Positions 46,285 to 56,299 of a DNA stretch of 64,000 bases are shown piece after piece; position 1 is the stretch's first letter; the number at the start of each line of letters is the position of its first letter. Below the pieces are notes generated by a model. The model ran no database searches. It was given only the letters and a program-made list of their open reading frames with translations, and had not been told where the DNA came from. Both the position numbers and the translations under genes were made by a program. Origin of the DNA: Kangiella koreensis DSM 16069 (GTDB lineage: Bacteria > Pseudomonadota > Gammaproteobacteria > Enterobacterales > Kangiellaceae); contig NC_013166.1 of NCBI RefSeq assembly GCF_000024085.1, positions 930,001-994,000 on the forward strand, read 5' to 3'.

Positions 46285-47243
46285 TTTTTATAGTCGGATA
46301 TTCACGTTCAGGTACAAAAATGATGAATAAAGTGCTGACAAAACTAGGAATAACATCATTTATTCCTGAGCTGCACTTTTTCGAGCAACTGTATTCTTTT
46401 GGTAACTCGGAAGCTGAGAGAAATCAAGTCCTGTCTCAGTTTCAACGTAAGCAGTTAATAGAAAAGTTAACTGATATCGTCAAACGTGTGGGTGACAGGT
46501 TTGACGATGGTCGTTCTGTAGAGAAGGTCTTAAAAGAGTTTAGGGTTGAAGCAGAGGAGCTTGAACAACCAGATGCGTTACGTATTTATCGGGTCCTTAC
46601 AGGAAAGCTGTCATCACCATTAGAGGTTGATCCTACACCTCGTAATGCTTACTACATGGTCGAAATTGCTGAAGAGATTCCAGATTCTCGCTTTATCTAT
46701 ATGATTCGAGATCCACGAGATTGTATATTATCTCAGCGTGATAAGTGGAAGAACTATTTTTATAATAAAAAAAGGTATTTTGAAGCCTTTCGTTTATGGG
46801 TCAATTATAATCCTTGGCTTATGAGCCGATTTTGGCGCTCCTCGTATCAGCAACTAGTAAAGAGTCGACAGAAACTGGAGTCCCGTTTGCTTTGCGTTCA
46901 TTATGAAAGCATTACTGACGCTCCAGAGTCTTTAATTCCTCACCTGGAGCGATTTACTGGGCAAGAATCTATAAGTAAAGATATGAGCTTTATTCGACGA
47001 GGAAACTCTCAAAAGTGGAAAAAACAATTGTCGTCTTTGCAGGCATGTATGATACAGAGGCACCTTGGTAATGAAATCCAGAGTGAGGGATATGAAATGG
47101 TTGACTACTCATGGCCTATTCGTTTGTTATCATACGGGTTAACAGTATTCTATACAGTTAAATTACCCTTTGCTTTTTTAGTGAATATAAGTCGGCTTGG
47201 TAACTTGGGTTCAATGATCAAGCGCAGATTATTGGGGCGCTAA
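46281..47243 (+). CDS. Sulfotransferase 3 of the polysaccharide locus
   Basis: A 320-residue protein. The 5'-phosphosulfate loop is IFIVGYSRSGTKMMNKVL at the very N-terminus and the 3'-phosphate motif is FIYMIRDPRDCILSQRDKW. The ending is more hydrophobic (about 283-305, LLSYGLTVFYTVKLPFAFLV), suggesting membrane association. It overlaps the polymerase gene by 4 bases and lies 1 base before the glycosyltransferase. Acceptor unknown. Confidence 0.85.
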   Translation: MIFIVGYSRSGTKMMNKVLTKLGITSFIPELHFFEQLYSFGNSEAERNQVLSQFQRKQLIEKLTDIVKRVGDRFDDGRSVEKVLKEFRVEAEELEQPDALRIYRVLTGKLSSPLEVDPTPRNAYYMVEIAEEIPDSRFIYMIRDPRDCILSQRDKWKNYFYNKKRYFEAFRLWVNYNPWLMSRFWRSSYQQLVKSRQKLESRLLCVHYESITDAPESLIPHLERFTGQESISKDMSFIRRGNSQKWKKQLSSLQACMIQRHLGNEIQSEGYEMVDYSWPIRLLSYGLTVFYTVKLPFAFLVNISRLGNLGSMIKRRLLGR

Positions 47244-47244
47244 A

Positions 47245-48303
47245 ATGACATATCAGGTTCTTTTGCTAAGCAACATGTATCCTTCTTCTGAAAAACCTTA
47301 TGCAGGCGTATATGTTAAAAATCTTTACGAAGGTTTATGTAAGCTTAATGAGCCAGAAGTTCATTACCATCTATTAGCAATGCCGAGGCAATATACCTCT
47401 AAGATTGGTTCTGTTATTAAATACACGAAGTTCTTGTTCGGTTCATTAAAGTACTTATTTCGGAAATACCAAGTAGTTCATATTCATTTCTTTTATCCAT
47501 TGATTATTTGGGGTGCCGTATATAAGTTATTTCACCCTCGGTCTAAGCTGGTGGTTACCTGTCATGGTACAGATATTAATGGGCATTTTTCAGGTGGTTT
47601 GAGCCAGTATTTTGCACGGAGTTTGAGTCGATCTCTTGATTACTTGATAGCTGTAGGTGAAGAGCTCAAGAAGACAGCTGAGCAAAAGCTAGCAAGGACG
47701 GTTGATTCGGTTTGGCCCGCTGGTATAGATGAGCGGACTTTTTATTCATCATCACAGCCTGAAGCAAAGCAATACGACTTTATTTTTGTCGGTTCATTTA
47801 CAGTATTGAAAGGCGTATCTGAGTTAATTGCTGCTTTAAAGAACATAGAAGAACCGTTGAAGCTGTGTTTTGTGGGGTCGGGACCTTTGCTATCTGATAT
47901 TATGACTTTATCAGATAAACATGACCTTACTATAAAAGAGAATCTACCACAAAGTGAGATTGCAGCTTTGTATAAACAAGCCAAGTTTTTAGTGCTGCCC
48001 TCTAAGTCAGAAGCATTCGGATTGGTGGTATCGGAAGCCATGTACTGTGGAGTCCCTGCTATCGTTTCAGCAGTTGGTGGGTTGAAGATGCAGGTAGAGG
48101 AGGGGCGGAATGGTTTTTTCTTTAAGGGAGTAACTGTATCTTCAATACAAGAGAGGTTAGAAGAAGCCATGTTGATATTTGAAGGGGATTATAAACGTTT
48201 AGCTGAGTGTGCTAGGCATTCGAATAAGCAATTTAGCTTGGCTAAAGTTGTGGCAGAACATAAACAACTATACCGGAGGCTTCTGGATGAGTCTAAAACG
48301 TAA
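47245..48303 (+). CDS. Glycosyltransferase family 4
   Basis: A 352-residue GT-B retaining glycosyltransferase. The N-terminal domain contains [21 protein letters not shown] and CHGTDING; the C-terminal donor-binding domain has [11 protein letters not shown] and the E-x7-E motif [20 protein letters not shown]. Besides WecA and WecG it is the only sugar transferase in the locus, so it probably adds the third sugar of a short repeat unit. Donor and linkage are unknown. Confidence 0.9.
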   Translation: MTYQVLLLSNMYPSSEKPYAGVYVKNLYEGLCKLNEPEVHYHLLAMPRQYTSKIGSVIKYTKFLFGSLKYLFRKYQVVHIHFFYPLIIWGAVYKLFHPRSKLVVTCHGTDINGHFSGGLSQYFARSLSRSLDYLIAVGEELKKTAEQKLARTVDSVWPAGIDERTFYSSSQPEAKQYDFIFVGSFTVLKGVSELIAALKNIEEPLKLCFVGSGPLLSDIMTLSDKHDLTIKENLPQSEIAALYKQAKFLVLPSKSEAFGLVVSEAMYCGVPAIVSAVGGLKMQVEEGRNGFFFKGVTVSSIQERLEEAMLIFEGDYKRLAECARHSNKQFSLAKVVAEHKQLYRRLLDESKT

Positions 48304-48805
48304 GTTGGCTTACTTCTTTTATATAGCTTTTTTTCGTTTTACTCCAGAGGACTATCGACCTTACGGACTTTTCTTTCCCTGGATTAGAAGGAAACTTGCT
48401 GAGTCATTTTTGACTAAGTGTGGTAAGAACTTAAGGGTAAAGCACAATGCAGATGTATCCCCATTTGTTGAAGTGGGTGATAACTCCGAGCTTGGACAAT
48501 TTAGTTTGATCCATGCGAACGTTAAAATAGGCTCGTATGTCATCATGGGTCCAAATGTAAAAATTTATACACGGAACCATAACTTTGAAAGCTTGGAAAC
48601 TCCAATCGCTTTGCAGGGTAAAAGTAGCAAGCCAACGATCATTGGTGATGATGTATGGATAGGCGCAAACGTAGTGATTCTGCCCGGTGTCGAGGTGGGT
48701 AACCACGCCATTATAGCAGCCGGTTCTATTGTTACTAAGTCAGTCCCGGACTACGCGATTATCGGCGGCAATCCGGCCAAGGTCATTAAAATGCGTAATG
48801 AGTAA
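48287..48805 (+). CDS. Hexapeptide-repeat O-acetyltransferase 2
   Basis: 172 residues from ATG 48287, chosen because GGAGG lies 7 bases upstream; longer in-frame starts run into the glycosyltransferase gene and add non-family residues. The left-handed beta-helix repeats and the end [13 protein letters not shown] are typical of the WcaF/Maa group; the histidine in [14 protein letters not shown] is the likely catalytic one. It overlaps the glycosyltransferase by 17 bases and the next sulfotransferase by 8. It probably acetylates one sugar of the repeat. Confidence 0.85.
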   Translation: MSLKRKLAYFFYIAFFRFTPEDYRPYGLFFPWIRRKLAESFLTKCGKNLRVKHNADVSPFVEVGDNSELGQFSLIHANVKIGSYVIMGPNVKIYTRNHNFESLETPIALQGKSSKPTIIGDDVWIGANVVILPGVEVGNHAIIAAGSIVTKSVPDYAIIGGNPAKVIKMRNE

Positions 48806-49670
48806 AGACGTGAAGATAATCTATTTACTTGGAGCAGGTAGAAGCGGCACCACAATTCTCTCTTTATTATTAGGCAATAATACGAATGCGCTGGCTCTCG
48901 GTGAATTACATCAGGCTCCAGAGCATTTCTCCCAAGAGAAGTCATGTAGCTGTGGAGAAACTCTAGTCAGTTGCCCATTTTGGAGCGAATACTTTCCCAA
49001 GCTCCATAAACTATTTGATAATGATACTTATAGACTGCAAGCACGTGAGCTAGAGTCGCATCGATACGTTGGTAAGTATTATTTTTCACCTAACAGGGCT
49101 CTAGGTTTTTCGGAATATATAAAAGCCAATAAATCATTGTTTGAGTCAGTATCAGCGCAACAGCCGGTGTTAATCGATTCGGCAAAGTATATTGGTCGAG
49201 CTCTAGCCCTAAATTCATTGTTAGGTAATGACATACATTACATCTATTTGGTTAGAGACCCGAGAGGGGTTGTGAATTCATTTGCAAAAAATGTACAAAC
49301 ATCTAGAGGCTGGATATCTGCAACAGTCTATTACTTCATCGTGAATTGCGTGGCCTGGGTTACGACAAAAACCCTTCTTAGAGGAAAGGTACAGAAAGTC
49401 AGGTATGAAGATTTGCTTTTAAAACCAGTTGAGACATTGACGGAGTTATCAGAAAGTTTAGGCGTTAACGTGGATAACGTAAAACAACTATTAGAGTCGG
49501 GAAGCACAATGCAAACAGGGCATGTCATTGGTGGCAATAGACTGGTAAGCAAAGATGAGGTTCTATTTAGGATAAGTGATAACTGGCGATCTAAGTTACC
49601 AGCATGGAAACGTTATACGATATGGTTCCTAACCTTACCTCTCAACTTGATAAATAAGTACAAGCCATGA
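48798..49670 (+). CDS. Sulfotransferase 4 of the polysaccharide locus
   Basis: 290 residues from ATG 48798 (8-base overlap with the acetyltransferase). The 5'-phosphosulfate loop is [20 protein letters not shown], the 3'-phosphate motif is [18 protein letters not shown]. Two cysteine-rich spots ([15 protein letters not shown]) could bind a metal or form a structural knuckle, which sets it apart from the other three. It is followed by a 4-base overlap with the NodB-like gene. Likely substrate: the lipid-linked repeat unit. Confidence 0.85.
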   Translation: MSKDVKIIYLLGAGRSGTTILSLLLGNNTNALALGELHQAPEHFSQEKSCSCGETLVSCPFWSEYFPKLHKLFDNDTYRLQARELESHRYVGKYYFSPNRALGFSEYIKANKSLFESVSAQQPVLIDSAKYIGRALALNSLLGNDIHYIYLVRDPRGVVNSFAKNVQTSRGWISATVYYFIVNCVAWVTTKTLLRGKVQKVRYEDLLLKPVETLTELSESLGVNVDNVKQLLESGSTMQTGHVIGGNRLVSKDEVLFRISDNWRSKLPAWKRYTIWFLTLPLNLINKYKP

Positions 49671-50653
49671 AAACCTTTCTTACACTAGATTATGAGTTGT
49701 TTTTTGGCCGTGAATCAGGTTCAGCGGAAGCGTGTATTCTCAGCCCAACAAAACAATTACTTAAAGTCCTGGATAAAGTAGAGGCCAAAGCGGCTTTCTT
49801 TGTTGATGTAGGCTATATTTCTCGAGCTGATGAGCTGGACTGTGACCAAGACGCTGTCTCTAAAGTAAAGCTGCAAATACAAGAGCTTGAAGCAGCTGGA
49901 CATGATATCCAGCTGCACATTCATCCACACTGGGAAAAGTCGCAGTGGCATGATGGGGCTTGGAAGTTTGAGCTTGATTTTTATAAACTGTCTGATTTCT
50001 CGAAGGAAGAAGCTCATAGCATAGTAAAAAAATACACTGATAAGTTAAATTCTATTACTAAGAGTAGAGCCATTGCCTATCGTGCGGGTGGATGGTGTAT
50101 CCAACCGTTTGATCATTTTTCAGACGCGCTGTATGAGTCGGGCATTAGGATTGACAGCACTGTCTACAAAGATGGTTTAAATCTTTCTAAATTTCAGGGT
50201 TTCGATTTTAGGAATAGCCCCAATTTGGCTTGGTGGAGGTTTGGCGATGATCCCCTGACTCCTGAAGAGAATGGCCGCTTCATTGAATTACCTATAAGTA
50301 GTTCAAATGTCAGCCCATTATTTTTCTGGAAGTTTGCGCTGGTTAAAAAGTTAGGCGGAATAAAGCATCATAGTTTTGGTGATGGTAATGCTGCTCCAAT
50401 GTCAAAATCGCAGTTAAAGCGACTTTTGACGCAGAAAAGTAGAACAGTTGCTTCTATTGATGGCTATAAATCAAGTATGTTGAATAAATTCCGAAACGAA
50501 TGTGAGAAGCAGTATGGCTCTGAAGCAAATTTGGTTCTTATAGGACATCCTAAATCGTTAACTCCTTATAGCTTAAAGGCATTGGATAAATTCTTATCAA
50601 GCCATTCTAATGACAACTATATGACGATTAGTCAGTGGTATAACAGCTTATGA
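49667..50653 (+). CDS. NodB-like polysaccharide deacetylase family protein 2
   Basis: A 328-residue protein distantly like carbohydrate esterase family 4: an N-terminal LTLDYELFFGRESGS with the metal-type aspartate, AKAAFFVDVGYI, and AGHDIQLHIHPHWEKSQW carrying two metal-type histidines. Such proteins are regular members of exopolysaccharide loci. No signal peptide is present. Whether it deacetylates is uncertain, because the motifs are looser than in the first NodB-like protein. It overlaps wecG by 4 bases. Confidence 0.7.
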   Translation: MKTFLTLDYELFFGRESGSAEACILSPTKQLLKVLDKVEAKAAFFVDVGYISRADELDCDQDAVSKVKLQIQELEAAGHDIQLHIHPHWEKSQWHDGAWKFELDFYKLSDFSKEEAHSIVKKYTDKLNSITKSRAIAYRAGGWCIQPFDHFSDALYESGIRIDSTVYKDGLNLSKFQGFDFRNSPNLAWWRFGDDPLTPEENGRFIELPISSSNVSPLFFWKFALVKKLGGIKHHSFGDGNAAPMSKSQLKRLLTQKSRTVASIDGYKSSMLNKFRNECEKQYGSEANLVLIGHPKSLTPYSLKALDKFLSSHSNDNYMTISQWYNSL

Positions 50654-51372
50654 TTCAACAAAGACAAGCCGTCGAGGTTGGCACTTTACCCATTACCCCT
50701 TTTAAGAGTATGCGCGAGGCCGTTGAGACTGTCTGTTCTGAAAGCGGCGTCTTACCCGGTTTCGCTGTTGCAGTTAATGCAGAAAAAGTGATATCTGCAC
50801 GTGACGATGTCGCCATAAGAGAGAATTTGCTGTTAGGCACGATTCTCTATGCAGATGGAATCTCAGTGGTAAAGACAATCAAGAAGAAGGGTGTTGATAA
50901 TGTGCGTATTCCGGGATGCGAGTTATGGCTTGAGCTGATGAAGAAAGCAGCGCAAACCGGCAAGCAGGTGTATCTTCTTGGTGCCAGCGAAGAAACCAAT
51001 AAGTTGACTGCTTCGAAGTTGAGCGATTCATTTGGTTTGAACAATTTGACTCGGAGAAATGGTTATTTTGATGATGAGCAAGATGTCATTGCTGATATTC
51101 TTAGACTAAAGCCAGATATCGTCACTGTAGCCTTAGGGTCGCCCAAGCAGGAGCTTTTAATCACTAAACTCCGAGAAGTGCATCCGGATGCATTTTATAT
51201 GGGAGTTGGTGGTAGTTATGATGTCTTTGTCGGAAAAGTGAAAAGAGCTCCCAAGTTATTTTGCGACTTACATCTCGAATGGTTTTACAGGTTAATTTCA
51301 CAACCAAAACGTATTTTCAGACAAATGAACTTATTTCGATATTTCTATCTACACTTTGCAGGAAAGCTATAA
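50650..51372 (+). CDS. wecG: WecG/TagA/CpsF family glycosyltransferase (GT26)
   Basis: A 240-residue GT26 enzyme. Family motifs: FAVAVNAEKVISA, LYADGISVV (catalytic aspartate), RIPGCELWLELM, VYLLGASEETN, VTVALGSPKQELLI, MGVGGSYDVFVGKVKRAP and the C-terminal LEWFYRLISQPKRIFRQ membrane-docking end. In E. coli WecG adds ManNAcA to GlcNAc-PP-undecaprenol. Since wecA, wecB and wecC are in the same operon, the same reaction is the most economical reading. Confidence 0.88.
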   Translation: MIQQRQAVEVGTLPITPFKSMREAVETVCSESGVLPGFAVAVNAEKVISARDDVAIRENLLLGTILYADGISVVKTIKKKGVDNVRIPGCELWLELMKKAAQTGKQVYLLGASEETNKLTASKLSDSFGLNNLTRRNGYFDDEQDVIADILRLKPDIVTVALGSPKQELLITKLREVHPDAFYMGVGGSYDVFVGKVKRAPKLFCDLHLEWFYRLISQPKRIFRQMNLFRYFYLHFAGKL

Positions 51373-51449
51373 ATTCACTTGCATTTCCATTACAATTGCC
51401 AAGCTAAAAACAGGGCAGTAAACAAATTCAAATTAGGTCTTTTTTTGTA

Positions 51450-52358
51450 ATGAACAATCAATCACTTACACATCTTAAACAGCTCGAGTATGAGTCAATC
51501 CAGATTATGCGAGAAGTAGTTGCTGAGTTTGATAAACCAGTAATGCTTTACTCGGTCGGTAAGGACTCTTCCGTTCTTCTTCATTTGGCACGTAAAGCTT
51601 TTGCGCCAGGCAAAATTCCGTTTCCATTGTTACATGTTGATACTACTTGGAAATTTCGTGAAATGATTGAATTTCGCGACCGCATGGCAAAGGAATATGA
51701 CTTCGAGCTTTTGGTTCACCAAAATCCCGAAGGGCTAGCCATGAACGTTGGACCTTTCTCCCATGGCAGTGCTACCCATACCGATATCATGAAGACTCAG
51801 GGCTTAAAGCAGGCACTTGATCAGTATCAGTTTGATGCGGCCTTCGGTGGCGCTCGTCGTGACGAAGAAAAATCTCGTGCTAAAGAGCGTGTCTATTCGT
51901 TCCGTGATAAGAAGCATCGCTGGGATCCCAAGAATCAAAGACCTGAACTGTGGAATATCTATAACGGGAAAGTACACAAAGGTGAAAGTATTCGAGTATT
52001 CCCTTTGTCTAACTGGACTGAACTGGATATTTGGCAATATATCTATTTGGAGAATATCCAAATTCCTGATTTGTATTTCTCAAAAGAGCGTCCTGTAGTC
52101 GTGCGTGATGGTACTTTGATTATGGTCGACGACGAACGCATGCCGTTGGAAGAGGGCGAAAAGCCAATGATGAAAAAGGTGCGCTTCCGTACTTTAGGCT
52201 GTTACCCATTAACTGGTGCGGTTGAATCTGAAGCCGATACACTTCCAGCTATTATTCAAGAAATGCTATTAACTAAGACATCAGAGCGGCAGGGACGTGT
52301 AATTGATAACGACAGCTCTGGTTCAATGGAAAAGAAAAAAATTGAGGGGTACTTCTAA
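51450..52358 (+). CDS. cysD: Sulfate adenylyltransferase subunit 2
   Basis: A 302-residue PP-loop ATP pyrophosphatase-type enzyme that forms APS with CysN. The PP-loop is [18 protein letters not shown], and [22 protein letters not shown] is diagnostic. Its stop shares a base with the cysN start. A 77-base gap separates it from wecG, so it may be part of the ops-controlled operon or have an additional promoter that I could not find. These genes may serve both cysteine synthesis and sulfation. Confidence 0.96.
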   Translation: MNNQSLTHLKQLEYESIQIMREVVAEFDKPVMLYSVGKDSSVLLHLARKAFAPGKIPFPLLHVDTTWKFREMIEFRDRMAKEYDFELLVHQNPEGLAMNVGPFSHGSATHTDIMKTQGLKQALDQYQFDAAFGGARRDEEKSRAKERVYSFRDKKHRWDPKNQRPELWNIYNGKVHKGESIRVFPLSNWTELDIWQYIYLENIQIPDLYFSKERPVVVRDGTLIMVDDERMPLEEGEKPMMKKVRFRTLGCYPLTGAVESEADTLPAIIQEMLLTKTSERQGRVIDNDSSGSMEKKKIEGYF

Positions 52359-53779
52359 TGTCGCATGCATCATCTTTAATTCAAGAGGATATCCTTAGTT
52401 ATCTAGATCAGCATGAGAATAAAGAATTACTACGTTTTATTACCTGTGGAAGTGTTGACGATGGTAAGAGTACCTTAATTGGTCGCCTGTTACACGACAG
52501 CAAAATGATCTTTGAAGATCAGTTAGCAGCCATCACAGAAGACAGTAAAAAATCTGGAACGACTGGTGATAAGGTAGATTTGGCATTGTTGGTTGATGGT
52601 TTGCAATCTGAACGTGAGCAGGGCATTACCATTGATGTTGCCTATCGGTATTTTTCGACCGACAAACGCAAATTTATTATCGCGGACACTCCAGGGCATG
52701 AGCAGTATACGCGTAATATGGCAACTGGCGCTTCAACCTCGGATCTTGCGATTATCCTGATTGATGCTCGTTATGGCGTGCAAACACAAACTCGTCGCCA
52801 TAGCTTTATCTGCTCTTTATTAGGCATTAAACATGTCATCGTAGCAGTGAATAAAATGGACTTGGTTGATTACTCCCAGGACGTTTATAAATCAATTCAG
52901 GCTGATTATTTAAAATTAGCCGGTACCTTGGATATTCCTGATATTCGCTTTGTGCCGATTTCTGCGCTGGATGGTGACAATGTGGTTAACCCAAGCGAGA
53001 ACATGAAATGGTTCCGTGGTTCGCCTTTGATGCACTACCTTGAGATTACAGAAATAGCTCATGATATTAATTTGGAAGATTTCCGATTCCCCGTTCAGTA
53101 TGTGAATCGCCCCAATCTGAATTTCCGTGGCTATGCCGGTAGCATTACATCGGGCACTATTAGTGTTGGTGATACGGTTCGAGCTTTGCCATCTGGAAAG
53201 CTATCTACGATTAAATCGATTGTAACCTTTGAGGGCGAGCTTGAAGAAGCGACTGCACCAATGGCTGTTACCCTAACACTGAACGATGAAATCGATATTA
53301 GTCGTGGTGATATGATTGTGAAGAAGGATAACTTGCCACACGTTTCTTCTCGGATGCGTGCAAAAGTTGTCTGGATGCATGAGCAACCAATGACGGAACA
53401 TAAAGAATACTATATTAAGTTTAACAGCAAATTGACTTCAGGTGAGTTTGATAAAATACATCACCGTATTGACGTCAATACCATGGCTGAGCATCCAGCA
53501 GGTCAATTAGAGTTGAATGAAATTGGTTTGGTTGATCTTGAAGTGAGCGAAAAAGTGATGTTTGATGATTATCGCTCAAATCATAAAACCGGCGCCTTTA
53601 TCATCATCGATCGATTGAGTAATGTGACAGTGGGCGCAGGTATGATTGAAGAACCTCTCTCGGATTCTGAAGAGCCAAGTGCGCCAGTCGATGTGAGTGC
53701 GTTTGAATTGGAACTAAATCAATTTGTCAGAAAGCACTTCCCACACTGGGGTGCCAAAGATATTTCGAATACTAAATAG
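52358..53779 (+). CDS. cysN: Sulfate adenylyltransferase subunit 1 (GTPase)
   Basis: A 473-residue EF-Tu-like GTPase. G1 is [19 protein letters not shown]3 [19 protein letters not shown]4 VNKMDLVDY; domains II and III follow. GTP hydrolysis drives formation of APS by CysD. It is the stand-alone form, without a fused APS kinase; the kinase gene cysC is separate, two genes downstream. Confidence 0.97.
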   Translation: MSHASSLIQEDILSYLDQHENKELLRFITCGSVDDGKSTLIGRLLHDSKMIFEDQLAAITEDSKKSGTTGDKVDLALLVDGLQSEREQGITIDVAYRYFSTDKRKFIIADTPGHEQYTRNMATGASTSDLAIILIDARYGVQTQTRRHSFICSLLGIKHVIVAVNKMDLVDYSQDVYKSIQADYLKLAGTLDIPDIRFVPISALDGDNVVNPSENMKWFRGSPLMHYLEITEIAHDINLEDFRFPVQYVNRPNLNFRGYAGSITSGTISVGDTVRALPSGKLSTIKSIVTFEGELEEATAPMAVTLTLNDEIDISRGDMIVKKDNLPHVSSRMRAKVVWMHEQPMTEHKEYYIKFNSKLTSGEFDKIHHRIDVNTMAEHPAGQLELNEIGLVDLEVSEKVMFDDYRSNHKTGAFIIIDRLSNVTVGAGMIEEPLSDSEEPSAPVDVSAFELELNQFVRKHFPHWGAKDISNTK

Positions 53780-53796
53780 CAACTGTTGAAAGCGGT

Positions 53797-55545
53797 ATGC
53801 TACTAGAGCAAGCCTACGTTTTTAGCGTTATCATAGCCATGTTGGTTGGGCTGGTTTTTAACCTGGCCCGCCCCGCGTGGCTTTTTTCGTTAGCAGCATT
53901 GGCGCTTTATTTCCCGGGCTTCGTTCCTGCTGAGCGTTTCTTCAGTCATGCGGTTAATCCAGCGGTATTAACTTTAGTACTATTACTGGTTTGCTCTATC
54001 GCGCTGGAGCGAACTCGTGCGCTGGCCTGGGTTAGTAAACAATTATTCAGTAAAAGTCAGTTTGTCACCTTGACCAAGATGGGTGGCCTGGTGGCTGCCA
54101 GTTCAGCATTCTTAAATAACACCGCTATTGTTGCTTCTTTGATGGGAGCGGTGCGAAATAATTCCAGCCAATCTGCTAAGCGCCTGCTAATTCCTTTGTC
54201 CTATTTTGCCATTTTAGGTGGCACCTTAACCTTGATTGGTACTTCGACTAACCTGGTCGTTAACAGCTTTCTTGTTGATTATGGTAAAGCGGGCTTCAAC
54301 TTCTTTGACTTTTTACCTGTAGGTTTGGCGATTCTGTTAGTCTGTGGCATCGCCGTTATTATTGTCAGTTATTGGCTGCCAAAGGATAACATTGCCGAAA
54401 CGGTAACTCGCGAGTATTTCCTTGAGGCAAAAATTGATAGTGACAGTACGCTGATTGGCAAAAGTCTATATCAGGCTGGACTTATTACAATTACAGGACT
54501 CGATCTGGTTGAAATCGTTCGTAAAGACCAAGTGATTGCATCAGTTGAGCACGACCTTGAGTTGGCGGAGGGCGACCAACTTATCTACTGTGGTGATGTT
54601 AAGCTGGCAAAGCAACTCGCCAGCATAAAAGGCTTGAGTGTATTTGCTGAAGATTCAGGACTGTTAGATAAACACCTTAAAGAAGTCATCGTAAGTCCTA
54701 TGTCAACTTTAATAGGGCGAACATTGAAACAAAGCAGTTTTCGCGCACATTTTGATGCCGCAGTGGTGGCTATTGGCCGCAATGGCGGGCGATTATCCGG
54801 TGCCCTGGGCGAAGTCGAAATTAGGGCGGGCGATAAACTGGTCATCGCAACAGGTCGTGACTTTTATAAGCGTCCCAATATTGATCGTAACTTTATCTTT
54901 TTGGATAAAGTACAGTTGCACCCACCCTTAAAAATTTCCCAGGAAATTATCACCTTTAGCGGATTCTTCTTGGCAATAGCTTTGGCAGCTCTTGGTTTTG
55001 TCGATTTACTTACCGCGCTTATAACATATCTGATATTAATATTCGCAACCAAAGTAATTAGCGCTACAGAAGTGCGTCGACGTTTGCCGCTTGATATTTG
55101 GCTGGTCATTGCTTCTGCACTTGCTATCGCAGATGTTTTTAATCAGGTGGGAGTGGCTAACTTGATAGCGAACGGTGTGACTGGTTTATTCCATATCGAA
55201 AGCAGTAACGACATCACCGGCATTTATCTATCATTCATTAGCATTTATTTGCTAACTTGGATTATCACAGAGATGGTAACCAATAACGCTGCTGCGGCCT
55301 TGATGTTCCCAATAGCATTTGGACTGGCTGAATCAATTGGCGTCAACTACATGCCATATGTGATGGCTGTGGCCTACGGTGCCTCGGCCAGTTTTATCAG
55401 TCCGTATGGCTATCAAACCAACCTGATGGTCATGAACGCCGGTGGCTACAGCTTTAAAGATTTTGCTAAGGTGGGGTGGTTGGTTTCCCTTTGCTTCACT
55501 ATTGTTGCCTTGTTAATGATCCCTATTGTGTTTCCATTTTCGTAA
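53797..55545 (+). CDS. SLC13-type permease with two RCK-C/TrkA-C domains, probable sulfate importer
   Basis: A 582-residue membrane transporter: helices in the first third (about 5-195), two cytoplasmic TrkA_C domains (about 205-285 and 295-370), then helices to the end. Repeated transporter motifs are SAFLNNTAIVASLMGA, IGTSTNLVVNSF, TEMVTNNAAAALMFP and SFISPYGYQTNLMV. Relatives placed between cysN and cysC are taken to be sulfate importers, and this gene is exactly there. It would supply sulfate for PAPS synthesis. Confidence 0.88.
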   Translation: MLLEQAYVFSVIIAMLVGLVFNLARPAWLFSLAALALYFPGFVPAERFFSHAVNPAVLTLVLLLVCSIALERTRALAWVSKQLFSKSQFVTLTKMGGLVAASSAFLNNTAIVASLMGAVRNNSSQSAKRLLIPLSYFAILGGTLTLIGTSTNLVVNSFLVDYGKAGFNFFDFLPVGLAILLVCGIAVIIVSYWLPKDNIAETVTREYFLEAKIDSDSTLIGKSLYQAGLITITGLDLVEIVRKDQVIASVEHDLELAEGDQLIYCGDVKLAKQLASIKGLSVFAEDSGLLDKHLKEVIVSPMSTLIGRTLKQSSFRAHFDAAVVAIGRNGGRLSGALGEVEIRAGDKLVIATGRDFYKRPNIDRNFIFLDKVQLHPPLKISQEIITFSGFFLAIALAALGFVDLLTALITYLILIFATKVISATEVRRRLPLDIWLVIASALAIADVFNQVGVANLIANGVTGLFHIESSNDITGIYLSFISIYLLTWIITEMVTNNAAAALMFPIAFGLAESIGVNYMPYVMAVAYGASASFISPYGYQTNLMVMNAGGYSFKDFAKVGWLVSLCFTIVALLMIPIVFPFS

Positions 55546-55563
55546 AACCAGGAGTTAGCTTTC

Positions 55564-56160
55564 ATGACAGAAAATATCGTGTGGCACCATCATAATGTGA
55601 CTCATGAAGACCGTTGCCAGCAAAAGAACCAAAAGCCTTGTGTGCTTTGGTTTACTGGGCTTTCAGGTTCAGGTAAGTCGACAGTGGCCAATGCTGTAGA
55701 ATCACTTCTTTTTCAGAATGGGAATCATAGTTACTTGCTTGATGGAGACAATGTTCGCCATGGGTTGAATCAGGACTTATCCTTTAGTGAAGAAGACCGA
55801 GTAGAGAACATCCGTCGCATTGGAGAGGTCACAAAGCTTTTTGCTGATTCTGGACTAATCGTTTTGTCAGCGTTCATTTCACCCTTTCAAGCTGATCGTC
55901 AACAGGTGCGTGACTTACATAATGAGGGTGATTTTATTGAGGTGTTTGTTGATACACCCTTAGAGGTGTGCGAGCAAAGAGATCCTAAAGGTTTGTACAA
56001 AAAGGCACGAGCCGGTGACATTAAGAACTTTACCGGACTGGACTCTCCTTATGAGGCACCGAATAATCCTGAGATCCAATTAAAATCGGATGAGCACACA
56101 ATTGATGAGCTTGCTAATCAAGTTTTGGATTATTTACGAAATAATGGCTTCATCTCTTAA
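55564..56160 (+). CDS. cysC: Adenylyl-sulfate kinase
   Basis: A 198-residue APS kinase that makes PAPS, the donor for all four sulfotransferases of this locus. P-loop [16 protein letters not shown], the [18 protein letters not shown] substrate motif, and [14 protein letters not shown] with the conserved serine. It is the last gene of the plus-strand run; the tRNA-Val promoter begins only 10 bases downstream and the next terminator lies after that tRNA. Confidence 0.96.
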   Translation: MTENIVWHHHNVTHEDRCQQKNQKPCVLWFTGLSGSGKSTVANAVESLLFQNGNHSYLLDGDNVRHGLNQDLSFSEEDRVENIRRIGEVTKLFADSGLIVLSAFISPFQADRQQVRDLHNEGDFIEVFVDTPLEVCEQRDPKGLYKKARAGDIKNFTGLDSPYEAPNNPEIQLKSDEHTIDELANQVLDYLRNNGFIS

Positions 56161-56169
56161 AATAATTGC

Positions 56170-56197
56170 TTGAACCGCAAAAAGATTATGGTAGAAT
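56170..56197 (+). promoter_or_regulatory. Promoter of tRNA-Val
   Basis: TTGAAC (56170) and TAGAAT (56192) are 16 bases apart with a C-rich discriminator after the -10, as usual for stable-RNA genes; the tRNA begins about 15 bases later. Confidence 0.65.
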
Positions 56198-56212
56198 TCC
56201 CGCTCTTAAAAT

Positions 56213-56289
56213 AGTCGCGTAGCTCAGCTGGTTAGAGCACCACCTTGACATGGTGGGGGTCGGTGGTTCGAGTCCACTCGCGACTACCA
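56213..56289 (+). tRNA. tRNA-Val (GAC)
   Basis: A complete 77-base cloverleaf with encoded CCA. The acceptor stem pairs AGTCGCG with CGCGACT, discriminator A; the anticodon loop TTGACAT gives anticodon GAC, decoding GUC and GUU as valine. The T-loop is GGTTCGAGTCC. Its own promoter and terminator flank it. It sits between the polysaccharide/sulfation locus and nth. Confidence 0.97.
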
Positions 56290-56299
56290 AATTCAAAAG

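Noticed and set aside
56213..56289. tRNA-Val as integration site with the polysaccharide locus as a mobile island
   Set aside because: No integrase and no direct repeat of the tRNA 3' end was found at the far side of the locus.
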